This document shows positions 1 to 8,254 of a stretch of 64,000 nucleotides of DNA, one piece after another. Both the position numbers and the translations under genes were made by a program. The first letter of the stretch is position 1. Each line of letters starts with the position of its first letter. The notes under the pieces were generated by a model that was given only the letters and a program-made list of their open reading frames with translations, searched no databases and was not told the DNA's origin. Source of the stretch: Phytopseudomonas punonensis (lineage in GTDB: Bacteria > Pseudomonadota > Gammaproteobacteria > Pseudomonadales > Pseudomonadaceae). Location: assembly GCF_900142655.1 (NCBI RefSeq), contig NZ_FRBQ01000005.1, positions 62,001 through 126,000 of the forward strand. Reading direction: 5' to 3'.

Positions 1-30
1 CAGGCACAATCGAGGCTAAAGCCTCTCCCA
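1..30. repeat. REP-like intergenic palindrome
   Basis: A short inverted repeat, GAGGCT-AA-AGCCTC at 12-25, is followed by CTCCCACAAAAG. This resembles the Pseudomonas extragenic repeats of the form GGCTAAAGCC..CTCC(T/C)ACA that lie between genes. The left part may continue outside the window. The rest of 31-115 holds no gene that I can see. Confidence 0.5.
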
Positions 31-115
31 CAAAAGCACTGCTCACCTTCCGCTTTGCCTTAAACCGTTTACTCATGGCAATACGAGTCGTCAGCCTCAA
101 GATCGCAGCCAGGTT

Positions 116-883
116 TCAGGATAGGAAACCGCCATCGACATTCAACGCCACGCCCGTGGTGTAGCTCGACGCATCGCTTGCGAGATAGAGCACAGCACCG
201 GCCATTTCGCTCGGCTCGGCGACGCGCTTGAGCGGGATGCGCTGTAGCGCGAAGTTGAGGATCGCTTCGTTCTTGGTCAGCGCCGAGGCAAAACGTGTGT
301 CGGTCAGGCCCGGCAGCAGGGCGTTACAGCGGATGCCGAACTGCGCGCACTCCTTGGCGAAGACCTTGGTCATGCTGATCACCGCTGCCTTGGTGACCGA
401 GTAGATCCCTTGGAACTCACCGGGCGATACGCCGTTGATCGACGCCACGTTGATGATGCTGCCGCCACCGTTCTCCTTCATCAGCTTGCCGCCTTCGATG
501 GACATGAAGTAGTAGCCGCGAATGTTCACGTCGACGGTTTTCTGGAAGGCGCCCAGATCGGTGTCCAGCACGTTGCAGAACTGCGGGTTGGTGGCCGCAT
601 TATTGACCAGAATATCGAGGCGGCCGAAGCGCTGGCGAATCTCGGCGAATACCGCCTGAATCTGCTCCATCTCGCCGATATGGCAGGCCATCGCCACGGC
701 CTTGCCGCCCTTGGCGACGATAGCGTCGGCCACGGTCTGGCAATCGTCCAGCTTGCGGCTGGCGACGATCACCTCGGCGCCTTGCTGGGCGAGCAGGTGG
801 GCGATGGCTTCACCGATACCGCGGCTGGCCCCGGAAACGAAGGCGATCTTGCCGTCAAGGTCGAACAACTGGGTCTTGGACAT
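116..883 (-). CDS. SDR family oxidoreductase
   Basis: A 255-residue classical short-chain dehydrogenase. The Rossmann nucleotide motif GASRGIG is at residues 18-24, the NNAA motif at 94-97, and the catalytic Ser148-Tyr161-xxx-Lys165 set (YSVTK) is intact. The C-terminus has the usual NVDGG turn. Such enzymes oxidise or reduce hydroxyl/carbonyl groups with NAD(P)H; the substrate cannot be read from sequence. It lies 27 bp downstream of a phosphotransferase-like kinase on the same strand, so the two are probably co-transcribed. Kinases of that family usually sit with acyl-CoA dehydrogenases, so a hydroxyacyl or acyl-CoA substrate is a reasonable inference. Start: ATG at 883, preceded by purine-rich sequence. 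Confidence 0.9.
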   Translation of the reverse strand: MSKTQLFDLDGKIAFVSGASRGIGEAIAHLLAQQGAEVIVASRKLDDCQTVADAIVAKGGKAVAMACHIGEMEQIQAVFAEIRQRFGRLDILVNNAATNPQFCNVLDTDLGAFQKTVDVNIRGYYFMSIEGGKLMKENGGGSIINVASINGVSPGEFQGIYSVTKAAVISMTKVFAKECAQFGIRCNALLPGLTDTRFASALTKNEAILNFALQRIPLKRVAEPSEMAGAVLYLASDASSYTTGVALNVDGGFLS

Positions 884-910
884 GGCGTGGGTCTCTGTAG
901 AGTGTTGGTT

Positions 911-1978
911 TCAGAGCGATGAGCGCGCGACGACCCCGAGGGCCATCTTTTCCAGCAGCGCGTTCATTTGCACGAAAGAGGCGAAGCGCTTGTCGGCGGT
1001 CTGCCCGTGGTAGTAGCGGTAGTAGATCTGCTGGACGATGCCCGCCAGGCGGAACAGCCCGTAGATGTAGTAGAAATCGAAGCACTTGATTTCGATGCCA
1101 GCACGTTCGGCGTAGTAATCGACGAATGCCTGGCGGGTCAGCATGCCCGGCGCATTGCTAGGCTGACGGCGCATCAGCTGCACGGGCGCCGGATCGTCCG
1201 CCTCGATCCAGTAGGCCAGGGTATTGCCCAGATCCATCAGCGGGTCACCCAGGGTCGTCAGCTCCCAGTCAAGCACGCCCATGATGCGCATGGGGTCCTG
1301 CGGGTCGAGGATCACGTTGTCGAAGCGGTAGTCGTTGTGGACGATGGCCGGGCGTGGATGATCGGCCGGCATCTTCTCTTCCAGCCAGGTGCGTACCTCC
1401 TGCCAGCCGGGCGCGTCGGGAGTACGCGCGTTGTCGTAGCGCTCACTCCAGCCCTTTATTTGCCGGGCAACGTAGCCATCCGGTTTGCCTAGGTCGGCTA
1501 GGCCGCACGCTTGGTAATCGACTTGATGCAGTTCGACCAGGCGGTCGATAAAGCTCTTGCACAGCGTCGTGGTCTGTTCGGGCGATAGCTGCAGTTCGGC
1601 AGGCAAGTCGGCACGCAGGATGATGCCATCCAGGCGCTGCATGACGTAGAACTCGGCGCCGATCACCGACTCATCGGTGCAGTGCACGAAGGCCTGGGGG
1701 CAATAGGGGAAGGCGTTTCTGAGCTGGTTGAGGATGCGAAATTCACGGCCCATGTCATGGGCTGACTTGGCCTTGCTGCCGAACGGCGGGCGGCGCAGCA
1801 CCAACTCGCGGTCGGCATAGCGCAGCAGGTAGGTCAGGTTGGACGCGCCACCGGGAAACTGGCTGATCTGCGGCTCACCACGCAAGTCGCTCAGGTGGCT
1901 TTTCAGGTAAGCGTCGATGGCGCTGGCATCGAGTTCTTCGCCCTGGCGGATCGCGCCGGGCCGGTCGGTGAGTGTCAT
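911..1978 (-). CDS. Phosphotransferase family protein (APH fold, ACAD10/11-kinase-like)
   Basis: A 355-residue aminoglycoside-phosphotransferase-fold kinase. The catalytic loop HNDYRFDN is at residues 214-221 (Asp216 as base, Asn221 as metal ligand) and the DFG-equivalent DWE at 237-239. The N-lobe carries GGASNLTY, the nucleotide loop, and LVLRRPP with the ATP-binding basic residues. The family includes the kinase domain of ACAD10/ACAD11 and LvaA, which phosphorylate hydroxyacids or hydroxyacyl-CoAs; real aminoglycoside resistance is unlikely. I chose the ATG at 1978 because GAAGGGAAAGGG precedes it; an upstream in-frame start at 2047 has no ribosome site. Its neighbours are an SDR, an SCP2 carrier and a phosphatase, which fits acyl-CoA chemistry. 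Confidence 0.85.
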   Translation of the reverse strand: MTLTDRPGAIRQGEELDASAIDAYLKSHLSDLRGEPQISQFPGGASNLTYLLRYADRELVLRRPPFGSKAKSAHDMGREFRILNQLRNAFPYCPQAFVHCTDESVIGAEFYVMQRLDGIILRADLPAELQLSPEQTTTLCKSFIDRLVELHQVDYQACGLADLGKPDGYVARQIKGWSERYDNARTPDAPGWQEVRTWLEEKMPADHPRPAIVHNDYRFDNVILDPQDPMRIMGVLDWELTTLGDPLMDLGNTLAYWIEADDPAPVQLMRRQPSNAPGMLTRQAFVDYYAERAGIEIKCFDFYYIYGLFRLAGIVQQIYYRYYHGQTADKRFASFVQMNALLEKMALGVVARSSL

Positions 1979-2183
1979 CCCTTTCCCTTCTAATTGTCGT
2001 TGGCGGTGATGATCGGGCCAATCTATCAGCCCGGTGTGTGGCGGCAAGCGTGCAGCGCGTCTATCTATGTTGCTGTTGATGGCGGATCAAGGCCGCTGAT
2101 GCGCCGGGCGGCAGGAAGCGACCGCGAGAAGCTCTTGTCACAGTTTTCAACTGCCATCCAGATAGCAAGTCAGGCACGGCGGG

Positions 2184-2216
2184 CCAAAAAAAACCGGAAT
2201 CCACGGATTCCGGTTT
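2184..2216 (-). terminator. Intrinsic terminator of the SCP2 gene
   Basis: A 12-bp perfect stem (AAACCGGAATCC / GGATTCCGGTTT) is followed on the minus strand by a run of eight T residues. It lies just past the SCP2 gene stop, separating it from the downstream kinase-SDR pair. Confidence 0.85.
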
Positions 2217-2242
2217 CGGTGTTCGAGCTGCCTGCCTGATCC

Positions 2243-2554
2243 TTAGACTGGGAACAGTTCGCTCAGCTTCAGTGCCAGCATCATGTCGCCTTCGGCTCGC
2301 AGCTTGCCGGCCATGAAGGCCTGCATGCCGTCGGTTTCACCGGTGGTGATGCCTTTGAAGGTTTCCTTGTCCATGATCAGGGTGACGCTGGCGTCCGGGC
2401 TGTCGCCCTGTTTAACGTCGCAGGTGCCGTCTTTGACGATCAGGTAGTGATTATCGGCATCTTCGATGTTGAACTGGAAAACCAAGTCCAGGCCTTCGGC
2501 GGCGCTGGGGTTGAACTTGGCTTTCATGGTTTGGACGATGTCTGCGACGCTCAT
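2243..2554 (-). CDS. SCP2 sterol-binding domain protein
   Basis: A 103-residue single-domain protein of the sterol carrier protein-2 family, a small cytoplasmic fold with a hydrophobic tunnel that binds acyl chains or acyl-CoA. The typical SCP2 ending is present: D-x-x-x-F-x-x-I..G, then a KL-x-x-x-GD-x-x-x-A-x-x-L segment. AGGAAA lies upstream of the ATG. It has its own terminator downstream and a histidine phosphatase 58 bp upstream on the same strand. A lipid-carrier role is inferred from the family; the ligand is unknown. Confidence 0.85.
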   Translation of the reverse strand: MSVADIVQTMKAKFNPSAAEGLDLVFQFNIEDADNHYLIVKDGTCDVKQGDSPDASVTLIMDKETFKGITTGETDGMQAFMAGKLRAEGDMMLALKLSELFPV

Positions 2555-2612
2555 GGTGGTTTCCTTGTGTTTTCGGATTGTTCAGCGCCCTTGCGGGCAC
2601 GTTGACCGTCGC

Positions 2613-3311
2613 TCAGCGGTAAGTGATGAGTGACGGCGTATTCAACAGCTGCAAATGAGCGTGGCTGTTGAAGGAAGCTAAGGTCACTTGCTCGCCCTGG
2701 AACTTCAGGCAGCTTAGCGACGTGTTGACGATTTGCCAGTTCATGGCAAAAGCGTTGGCGACCGGCATGCCGGTCAGCAAATGAATCAGTGCAGTGATGG
2801 TGCCGCCAGAGGTGAATACGGCGATGCGCTGATGGGCGTCGGCCTGAGCGAGGAGGCGTTGCAGGCCACCGTTCACCTGGTCGAGAAACGCCTGCCAGCT
2901 TTGCAGGGCCGGGGCGTCGTAATCGCCGCCTATCCAGGTTTCCAGCAAGCGTACGAACAAACGCTGAAACTCGGCGCGGTTGTGCGCGGCGTTGCGCATG
3001 ATTTCCAGCGCCTGCGGCTCATGGGGCAGCAGGGCCGGGAGCAGGGCGCGAATCACGCCTTCGGCATCGAATTCGTTGAAGGCAGGGTCAGTGTGCAGCG
3101 CAGGCGGCTCGCTGAATTGCTCGAGCACCAAGCGGGCGGTGTGGGATTGCCGAATGAGGCTGCCGCTGACAGCGCGGTCCAGCTGCAAGCCGGTCTGCAC
3201 AAGATAGCTGCCGAGCAATACCGACTGGCGCTTGCCGAGTGACGAGAGGACATCATAATCCTCTGCACCGAATGAGGCCTGGCCATGTCGAATCAGGTAG
3301 ATGCTGCCCAC
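2613..3311 (-). CDS. Histidine phosphatase superfamily protein
   Basis: A 232-residue protein with the branch signature LIRHGQ at residues 6-11, where His9 would be the phosphoacceptor. The second catalytic histidine, normally in a (S/A)HGG motif near the C-terminus, is replaced: the segment reads VFTSGGTI. Phosphatase activity may therefore be weak or altered, although this variant may be normal for its subfamily. The start is a GTG at 3311; no better ATG exists upstream. It faces sohB divergently across about 200 bp and lies upstream of the SCP2 gene, probably in one operon. Confidence 0.8.
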   Translation of the reverse strand: MGSIYLIRHGQASFGAEDYDVLSSLGKRQSVLLGSYLVQTGLQLDRAVSGSLIRQSHTARLVLEQFSEPPALHTDPAFNEFDAEGVIRALLPALLPHEPQALEIMRNAAHNRAEFQRLFVRLLETWIGGDYDAPALQSWQAFLDQVNGGLQRLLAQADAHQRIAVFTSGGTITALIHLLTGMPVANAFAMNWQIVNTSLSCLKFQGEQVTLASFNSHAHLQLLNTPSLITYR

Positions 3312-3516
3312 GTACGCTGCAACCCACGAACCTTGAATGTGAGGCGAGGGTAGGAGGGATGGGCGGAGGCTGTCAACGAAAATTCATACGTTTGTTTGAA
3401 TCGTACGGTGCGCGGTTTAAAGCCGTTCCTCTGGCTGGTCGCTGCCGGGCAGCCTCGGTATGCTGGGCGCTGCAGGCCACCTGAGTGGCACTGTCGATTG
3501 ATTAAAGGGGAAGTGT

Positions 3517-4536
3517 GTGGAGTTTCTTGCTGATTACGCAGGTTTTCTGGCCAAGACGGTGACCCTGGTCGTCGCCATCCTGGTCGTGCTGGTAGCAGTT
3601 GCCGTGCTGCGCAGTCGTGGGCGTCGCAGCGGCGGCCAGTTGCAGGTCACCAAACTCAATGATTTCTACAAGGCGCTGCGTCAGCGCCTCGAACAGTCGA
3701 TCCTCGACAAGGATCAGTTGAAGGCGTTGAGCAAGGAGGAAGCCAAAGCCGCCAAGGCGGCGAAGAGGCAACCGGCGCAGAAGTCGCGGGTCTACGTGCT
3801 CGATTTCGATGGTGACATCAAGGCTTCGGCCACCGACGGCCTGCGCCACGAGATCACCGCGCTGCTGACCCTTGCCACCCCGCAGGATGAAGTGGTGCTG
3901 CGCCTGGAAAGCGGCGGCGGCATGGTGCACAGCTACGGCCTGGCTTCTTCGCAACTGGCACGTATCCGCCAGGCTGGCGTGCCGCTCACGGTGTGCATCG
4001 ACAAGGTGGCGGCCAGCGGCGGCTACATGATGGCCTGCATCGGCGAGAAGATCATTTCCGCCCCGTTTGCCATCCTCGGCTCCATTGGTGTCGTCGCCCA
4101 GTTGCCCAACGTCAACCGCCTGCTGAAAAAGCACGACATCGACTTCGAGGTGCTGACCGCCGGTGAATACAAGCGCACCCTGACGGTGTTCGGCGAGAAC
4201 ACCGAAAAGGGCCGGGAGAAATTTCAGGAAGACCTGGAAACCACCCACGAGCTGTTCAAGAATTTCGTGGCCCGCTACCGCCCGCAACTGGAGATCGACG
4301 AGATCGCCACGGGTGAGGTCTGGTTGGGTATGGCAGCGCTGGAGAAGCAGTTGGTCGACGAATTGAAGACCAGCGACGAATACCTGGCCGAGCGCGCGCG
4401 CGAAGCCGATCTTTATCAGCTGCACTATGTACAGAAGAAATCCCTGCAGGAGCGTGTCGGCCTGGCTGCCAGCGTAGCGCTGGATCGTTTTGCCCTGACC
4501 TGGCTAGGCCGTCTGAGCCAGCAACGCTTCTGGTAA
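3517..4536 (+). CDS. sohB: Inner-membrane serine protease SohB
   Basis: A 339-residue member of the S49 signal-peptide-peptidase family. One N-terminal membrane anchor spans about residues 10-31, followed by a charged linker and then the protease domain. The Ser-Lys dyad is visible as Ser167 in AASGGY and Lys219 in GEYKR. The domain faces the periplasm and degrades membrane or periplasmic peptides. The start is GTG at 3517 with AAAGGGGAAG just upstream. The length matches the SohB family. The gene is transcribed toward the AcuI-like reductase 37 bp downstream, so co-transcription is likely. Confidence 0.92.
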   Translation: MEFLADYAGFLAKTVTLVVAILVVLVAVAVLRSRGRRSGGQLQVTKLNDFYKALRQRLEQSILDKDQLKALSKEEAKAAKAAKRQPAQKSRVYVLDFDGDIKASATDGLRHEITALLTLATPQDEVVLRLESGGGMVHSYGLASSQLARIRQAGVPLTVCIDKVAASGGYMMACIGEKIISAPFAILGSIGVVAQLPNVNRLLKKHDIDFEVLTAGEYKRTLTVFGENTEKGREKFQEDLETTHELFKNFVARYRPQLEIDEIATGEVWLGMAALEKQLVDELKTSDEYLAERAREADLYQLHYVQKKSLQERVGLAASVALDRFALTWLGRLSQQRFW

Positions 4537-4573
4537 CCCGCACCCTCCGCCGCGGCGGACCAAGGAGGTTTGG

Positions 4574-5566
4574 ATGACCCATTTCACTGCACTGCAGGCA
4601 GCACCTGATACCGATGGCTATTTTGCGTTGCAGGTGGTCGAGCGTGATGTGGCCGATTTGCCGGCTGGCGAGCTGTTGATCCGCGTTCGCTATTCCTCCC
4701 TGAATTTCAAGGATGCGTTGTCCGCCAGCGGCCAACGTGGAGTCAGCAAGCATTACCCGCATACGCCGGGGATCGATGCGGCTGGTGTGGTGGAGCATTC
4801 CAGTGCGGCCGAATTCGCCGAAGGCGATGAAGTGATCGTCACCGGCTATGACCTGGGCATGAACACGGCTGGCGGTTTTGGCCAGTACATTCGTGTCCCG
4901 GCAAGCTGGGCGATCAAGCGCCCGCAAGGACTGTCGCTGCGCGAGGCGATGATTCTCGGCACCGCAGGCCTGACCGCAGCGCTGTGCGTCGACAAGCTCG
5001 AGCAGGCCGGCGTGGAACCCGACAACGGCCCGGTGCTGGTCACCGGCGCCACGGGTGGTGTTGGCAGCATTGCCGTGTTGTTGCTCAGTACCCTGGGTTA
5101 TCAGGTCAGCGCCGCTACCGGCAAAGCCCAGCAGGCCGATATGCTCACGCGCCTGGGCGCAACCCAGGTGGTGCCACGGCTGGAGTTGCAGAGCGGAACC
5201 GATCGGCCGCTGCTGCGCGAGCAATGGAGCGGGGCAGTCGATACCGTCGGTGGCGATATTCTGTTCAACGTGCTCAAGGCCACCCGTTACGGTGGTAGCG
5301 TGGCCTGCTGCGGGCTGACCGCGGGTGTCGACTTCCAGGCCAGCGTGCTACCGTTCATCCTGCGCGGGGTCAACCTGCTGGGCGTCGACTCGGTCGAGCT
5401 GCCGCTGGTGGTCAAGGCCTCGATGTGGGACAAGCTGTCGCTGCAGTGGAAGCTGCCGAATCTGGAAGCACTGGTGACTGAGGTGGGGCTGAGCGAGTTG
5501 CCGGCCGCCATCGAGCGCATCCTGCAGGGTGAGCAGGTGGGCCGGGTTCTGGTCAGGCTGGATTGA
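4574..5566 (+). CDS. YhdH/AcuI-type quinone oxidoreductase (acrylyl-CoA reductase-like)
   Basis: A 330-residue zinc-free medium-chain dehydrogenase. It has the N-terminal GroES-like fold (LNFKDALSASG, TPGIDAAGVV) and the Rossmann motif GATGGVGS at about residues 157-164. It matches the YhdH/YhfP group that includes AcuI, an NADPH-dependent acrylyl-CoA reductase; the exact substrate here is inferred. An excellent ribosome site (AAGGAGGT) lies 6 bp before the ATG. It follows sohB by 37 bp and ends at a bidirectional terminator. Confidence 0.88.
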   Translation: MTHFTALQAAPDTDGYFALQVVERDVADLPAGELLIRVRYSSLNFKDALSASGQRGVSKHYPHTPGIDAAGVVEHSSAAEFAEGDEVIVTGYDLGMNTAGGFGQYIRVPASWAIKRPQGLSLREAMILGTAGLTAALCVDKLEQAGVEPDNGPVLVTGATGGVGSIAVLLLSTLGYQVSAATGKAQQADMLTRLGATQVVPRLELQSGTDRPLLREQWSGAVDTVGGDILFNVLKATRYGGSVACCGLTAGVDFQASVLPFILRGVNLLGVDSVELPLVVKASMWDKLSLQWKLPNLEALVTEVGLSELPAAIERILQGEQVGRVLVRLD

Positions 5567-5578
5567 TTTCCAACTCAA

Positions 5579-5607
5579 TAAAAAACCCGCCTTATGGCGG
5601 GTTTTTT
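5579..5607. terminator. Bidirectional intrinsic terminator
   Basis: The stem AAAAACCCGCC / GGCGGGTTTTT has a TTAT loop, giving an A-run on one side and a T-run on the other. It lies between the convergent AcuI-like reductase (plus) and the DUF934 gene (minus), so it can stop transcription from both. Confidence 0.9.
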
Positions 5608-5612
5608 CGTTC

Positions 5613-6110
5613 TTAGGCGCGGCGTCTGAACAGAGGTTGCGGCTCGTCCGCAGAGGCCTGGTAGACCTCGGAGAACTCATCGAAGGCTTTCAGTGCGTCC
5701 TCGGCGTCCTTGTCTTCGCGCAGGGCGAAGGCATCGAAGCCGCAACGCTTGAGTGCCCACAGCTGGTCACGCAGCACGTCGCCGATGGCGCGCAGCTCGC
5801 CCTTGAAACCATAGCGGGTGCGCAGCAGGTAGGCGGATGACGAGTGACGGCCGTCGGTGAACGCCGGGAAGTTCAGGGCGATGACCTGAAAGGCGTCGAG
5901 CGAATCGACGATTGATTCGATCTCTTCCTCGGCATCCAGCCATACGCCCAAGCCGCCATCGCGTGCTTTCAAGGCATGGCCATGTTCGAGCCAGAGGTTC
6001 AATGGCACGATCAGATCGTCGCAGTTGGACAGCTCTTCGAACGCGGTTTCCTTGGGCAGCAGGTGCCAGCTTTCGTCGACGATCTGGCCGTTCTTAATGA
6101 TTCGCTGCAT
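5613..6110 (-). CDS. DUF934 protein, sulfite-reductase partner
   Basis: A 165-residue protein of the DUF934 family, encoded next to sulfite reductase in many proteobacteria. The ATG at 6110 gives the conserved N-terminus MQRIIKNGQIV; the longer in-frame extension lies inside cysI and is unlikely. It overlaps the 3' end of cysI by 17 bp, so translation is probably coupled. It has a basic tail (FRRRA) and no catalytic motif that I recognise. The function is unproven; the constant link to cysI suggests a part in assimilatory sulfite reduction, such as assembly or electron transfer. Confidence 0.88.
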   Translation of the reverse strand: MQRIIKNGQIVDESWHLLPKETAFEELSNCDDLIVPLNLWLEHGHALKARDGGLGVWLDAEEEIESIVDSLDAFQVIALNFPAFTDGRHSSSAYLLRTRYGFKGELRAIGDVLRDQLWALKRCGFDAFALREDKDAEDALKAFDEFSEVYQASADEPQPLFRRRA

Positions 6111-7752
6111 ATACGCGCTCCTTGAACGGGGCGACACCGATACGGCGGAAGGTGTCGATGAAACTCTCTTCTTCGGTACGTTGCTCGACATAGACGTTGA
6201 CGATCTTGTCGATCACGTCCGGCATGTCGTCCTGGGCGAAGGATGGGCCGAGGATCTGCGCCAGGCTGGCATCACGGCCGGCGCTGCCGCCGAGGGATAC
6301 CTGATAGAACTCCTGGCCTTTCTTGTCGACGCCGAGAATGCCGATGTGGCCCACGTGGTGGTGCCCACAGGCGTTCATGCAGCCGGAGATGTTCAGGTCG
6401 ATATCACCGATGTCGAACAGGTAGTCGAGGCTGTCGAAGCGGCGCTGGATCGCTTCGGCCACCGGGATCGACTTGGCGTTGGCCAGGGAGCAGAAGTCGC
6501 CGCCCGGGCAGCAGATGATGTCGGTCAATAGGCCCACGTTCGGGGTGGCGAAACCCTGCTCGCGCAGCTCGCCCCACAGGGTGAACAGCTGCTCCTGCTC
6601 AACGTCGGCGAGGATGATGTTCTGGTTATGGCTGTTGCGCACTTCGCCAAAACTGTAGCGGTCGGCCAGCTCGGCAATGGCGTCGAGCTGCTTGTCGGTC
6701 ACGTCACCTGGCGCGACGCCGGTCGGTTTGAGCGACAGGGTGACGGCAACATAGCCCGGCTTCTTGTGGGCGAAGGTGTTGCGCTGGCGCCAGCGGGCAA
6801 AGCCTGGGTGCTCGCTATCGAGGTTGGCGAGCAGCGCATCCTGATCCTGCAGCGCCTTGTACGCCGGGTCGACGAAGTGCGCGGCAACGCGCGCCACTTC
6901 AGCCTCGGTCAGGGTGGTTGGGCCGTCTTTCAGATGTTCCCACTCGGCGTTCACACGCTCGGCGAACACTTCTGGAGTCAGCGCCTTGACCAAGATCTTG
7001 ATGCGCGCCTTGTACTTGTTATCGCGACGGCCATAGCGGTTGTACACGCGCAGGATGGCGTCGAGGTAGGAAAGCAGGTGTTGCCAGGGCAGGAATTCAT
7101 TGATGAAGCTGCCAACGATCGGCGTACGGCCGAGGCCGCCACCGACGGCGACACGGAAGCCCAGCTCACCGGCCTCGTTCTTCACCGCTTCCAGGCCGAT
7201 GTCGTGCACTTCGATGGCTGCACGGTCGCCGGCGGCGCCGTTGACGGCAATCTTGAACTTGCGCGGCAGGTGGCTGAATTCCGGGTGGAAGGTCGACCAC
7301 TGACGGATAATCTCGCACCAGGGGCGCGGATCAATCAGCTCGTCCTTGGCAACACCGGCGAACTGGTCGGTGGTGGTGTTGCGGATGCAGTTGCCGCTGG
7401 TCTGGATGGCGTGCATCTGCACGGTGGCCAGCTCGGCGAGAATCTCTGGTACGTCTTCCAGCTCAGGCCAGTTGAACTGCACGTTCTGGCGGGTACTGAT
7501 GTGCGCGTAGCCCTTGTCGTAGTCGCGGGCGATCTTCGCCAGCATGCGCACCTGAGTGGAGGAGAGCAGGCCGTAAGGCACGGCGACCCGCAGCATGGGC
7601 GCGAAACGCTGGATGTACAGACCGTTCTGCAACCGCAGCGGACGGAATTCTTCGCCGCTCAGTTCGCCACTGAGGAAACGGCGGGTTTGATCGCGGAACT
7701 GCTTGACGCGGTCCTCGACGATTTTCTGGTCGTACTGATCGTATACGTACAT
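6094..7752 (-). CDS. cysI: Assimilatory sulfite reductase hemoprotein CysI
   Basis: A 552-residue siroheme/4Fe-4S reductase that takes sulfite to sulfide in cysteine synthesis (six electrons). Both cluster motifs are present: C-x5-C at Cys415/Cys421 and C-x3-C at Cys458/Cys462. Siroheme-pocket arginines lie in the STRQNVQF and SGNCIRNTT segments. It is one of the nitrite/sulfite reductase type subunits without an adjacent CysJ flavoprotein gene. AGGA precedes the ATG. The DUF934 gene overlaps its 3' end. It is divergent from the ZIP transporter across about 500 bp, where CysB control would be expected, but I could not pin down a site. Confidence 0.93.
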   Translation of the reverse strand: MYVYDQYDQKIVEDRVKQFRDQTRRFLSGELSGEEFRPLRLQNGLYIQRFAPMLRVAVPYGLLSSTQVRMLAKIARDYDKGYAHISTRQNVQFNWPELEDVPEILAELATVQMHAIQTSGNCIRNTTTDQFAGVAKDELIDPRPWCEIIRQWSTFHPEFSHLPRKFKIAVNGAAGDRAAIEVHDIGLEAVKNEAGELGFRVAVGGGLGRTPIVGSFINEFLPWQHLLSYLDAILRVYNRYGRRDNKYKARIKILVKALTPEVFAERVNAEWEHLKDGPTTLTEAEVARVAAHFVDPAYKALQDQDALLANLDSEHPGFARWRQRNTFAHKKPGYVAVTLSLKPTGVAPGDVTDKQLDAIAELADRYSFGEVRNSHNQNIILADVEQEQLFTLWGELREQGFATPNVGLLTDIICCPGGDFCSLANAKSIPVAEAIQRRFDSLDYLFDIGDIDLNISGCMNACGHHHVGHIGILGVDKKGQEFYQVSLGGSAGRDASLAQILGPSFAQDDMPDVIDKIVNVYVEQRTEEESFIDTFRRIGVAPFKERVYAANH

Positions 7753-8254
7753 GGGAATCCTGTTATCAGGCTGCTTGCCAGATCAATAAAGCTATTGCGG
7801 TGTAACGGTGCGGGACAAATCAGCAGCAGGCGGATATTGCCTTTGTGCCGAGTACCCATGAAACCGTCTCGCCCATTGCTTCGATGACCTGTTACAGCAA
7901 ATCTGCGCGCACGGCCGCGCACTCCTAGTGCGGAGCCGGGGCAAGATACCAGTTCAGGTTTATGCGCAAAAGTGATGTTTCAATATATGAAAAGAACTTT
8001 TTGTACTAAGCGAGAAAGCATGCATAACTGCGCTCTTCCTCTGGGTGCATCTGACTCTGCAGAGCGCCTTTTGGCTTTGTTTAAATGTAGCTAAGCAACT
8101 ATCAATCATTCGCGTTTATCGTGCGCCGAGTGCTATATATCGGTGCCTCGAAGTGCCGAACAGCGCTCAGGTGAAACGCTCGGGAGCGTGGGCTTGTCGC
8201 AGTTATTGAGTATTGGTTTACCGCCATCGTTTAAGGTCCGATCACAGAGGTTTT
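7753..8254. promoter_or_regulatory. Divergent intergenic region, cysI / ZIP transporter
   Basis: About 500 bp with no supported gene; short frames here lack ribosome sites and codon bias. It must hold the cysI promoter (minus) and the ZIP transporter promoter (plus). The middle part, around 7960-8150, is more AT-rich than the flanks. I could not identify a convincing CysB or Zur operator by eye. Confidence 0.5.

Noticed and set aside
911..1978. Aminoglycoside resistance gene
   Set aside because: The fold is shared, but length, context and motifs fit the acyl-CoA-associated kinase family.
911..2047. A longer start for the phosphotransferase
   Set aside because: The extra 23 codons have no ribosome site, while the ATG at 1978 has a strong one and matches the family.
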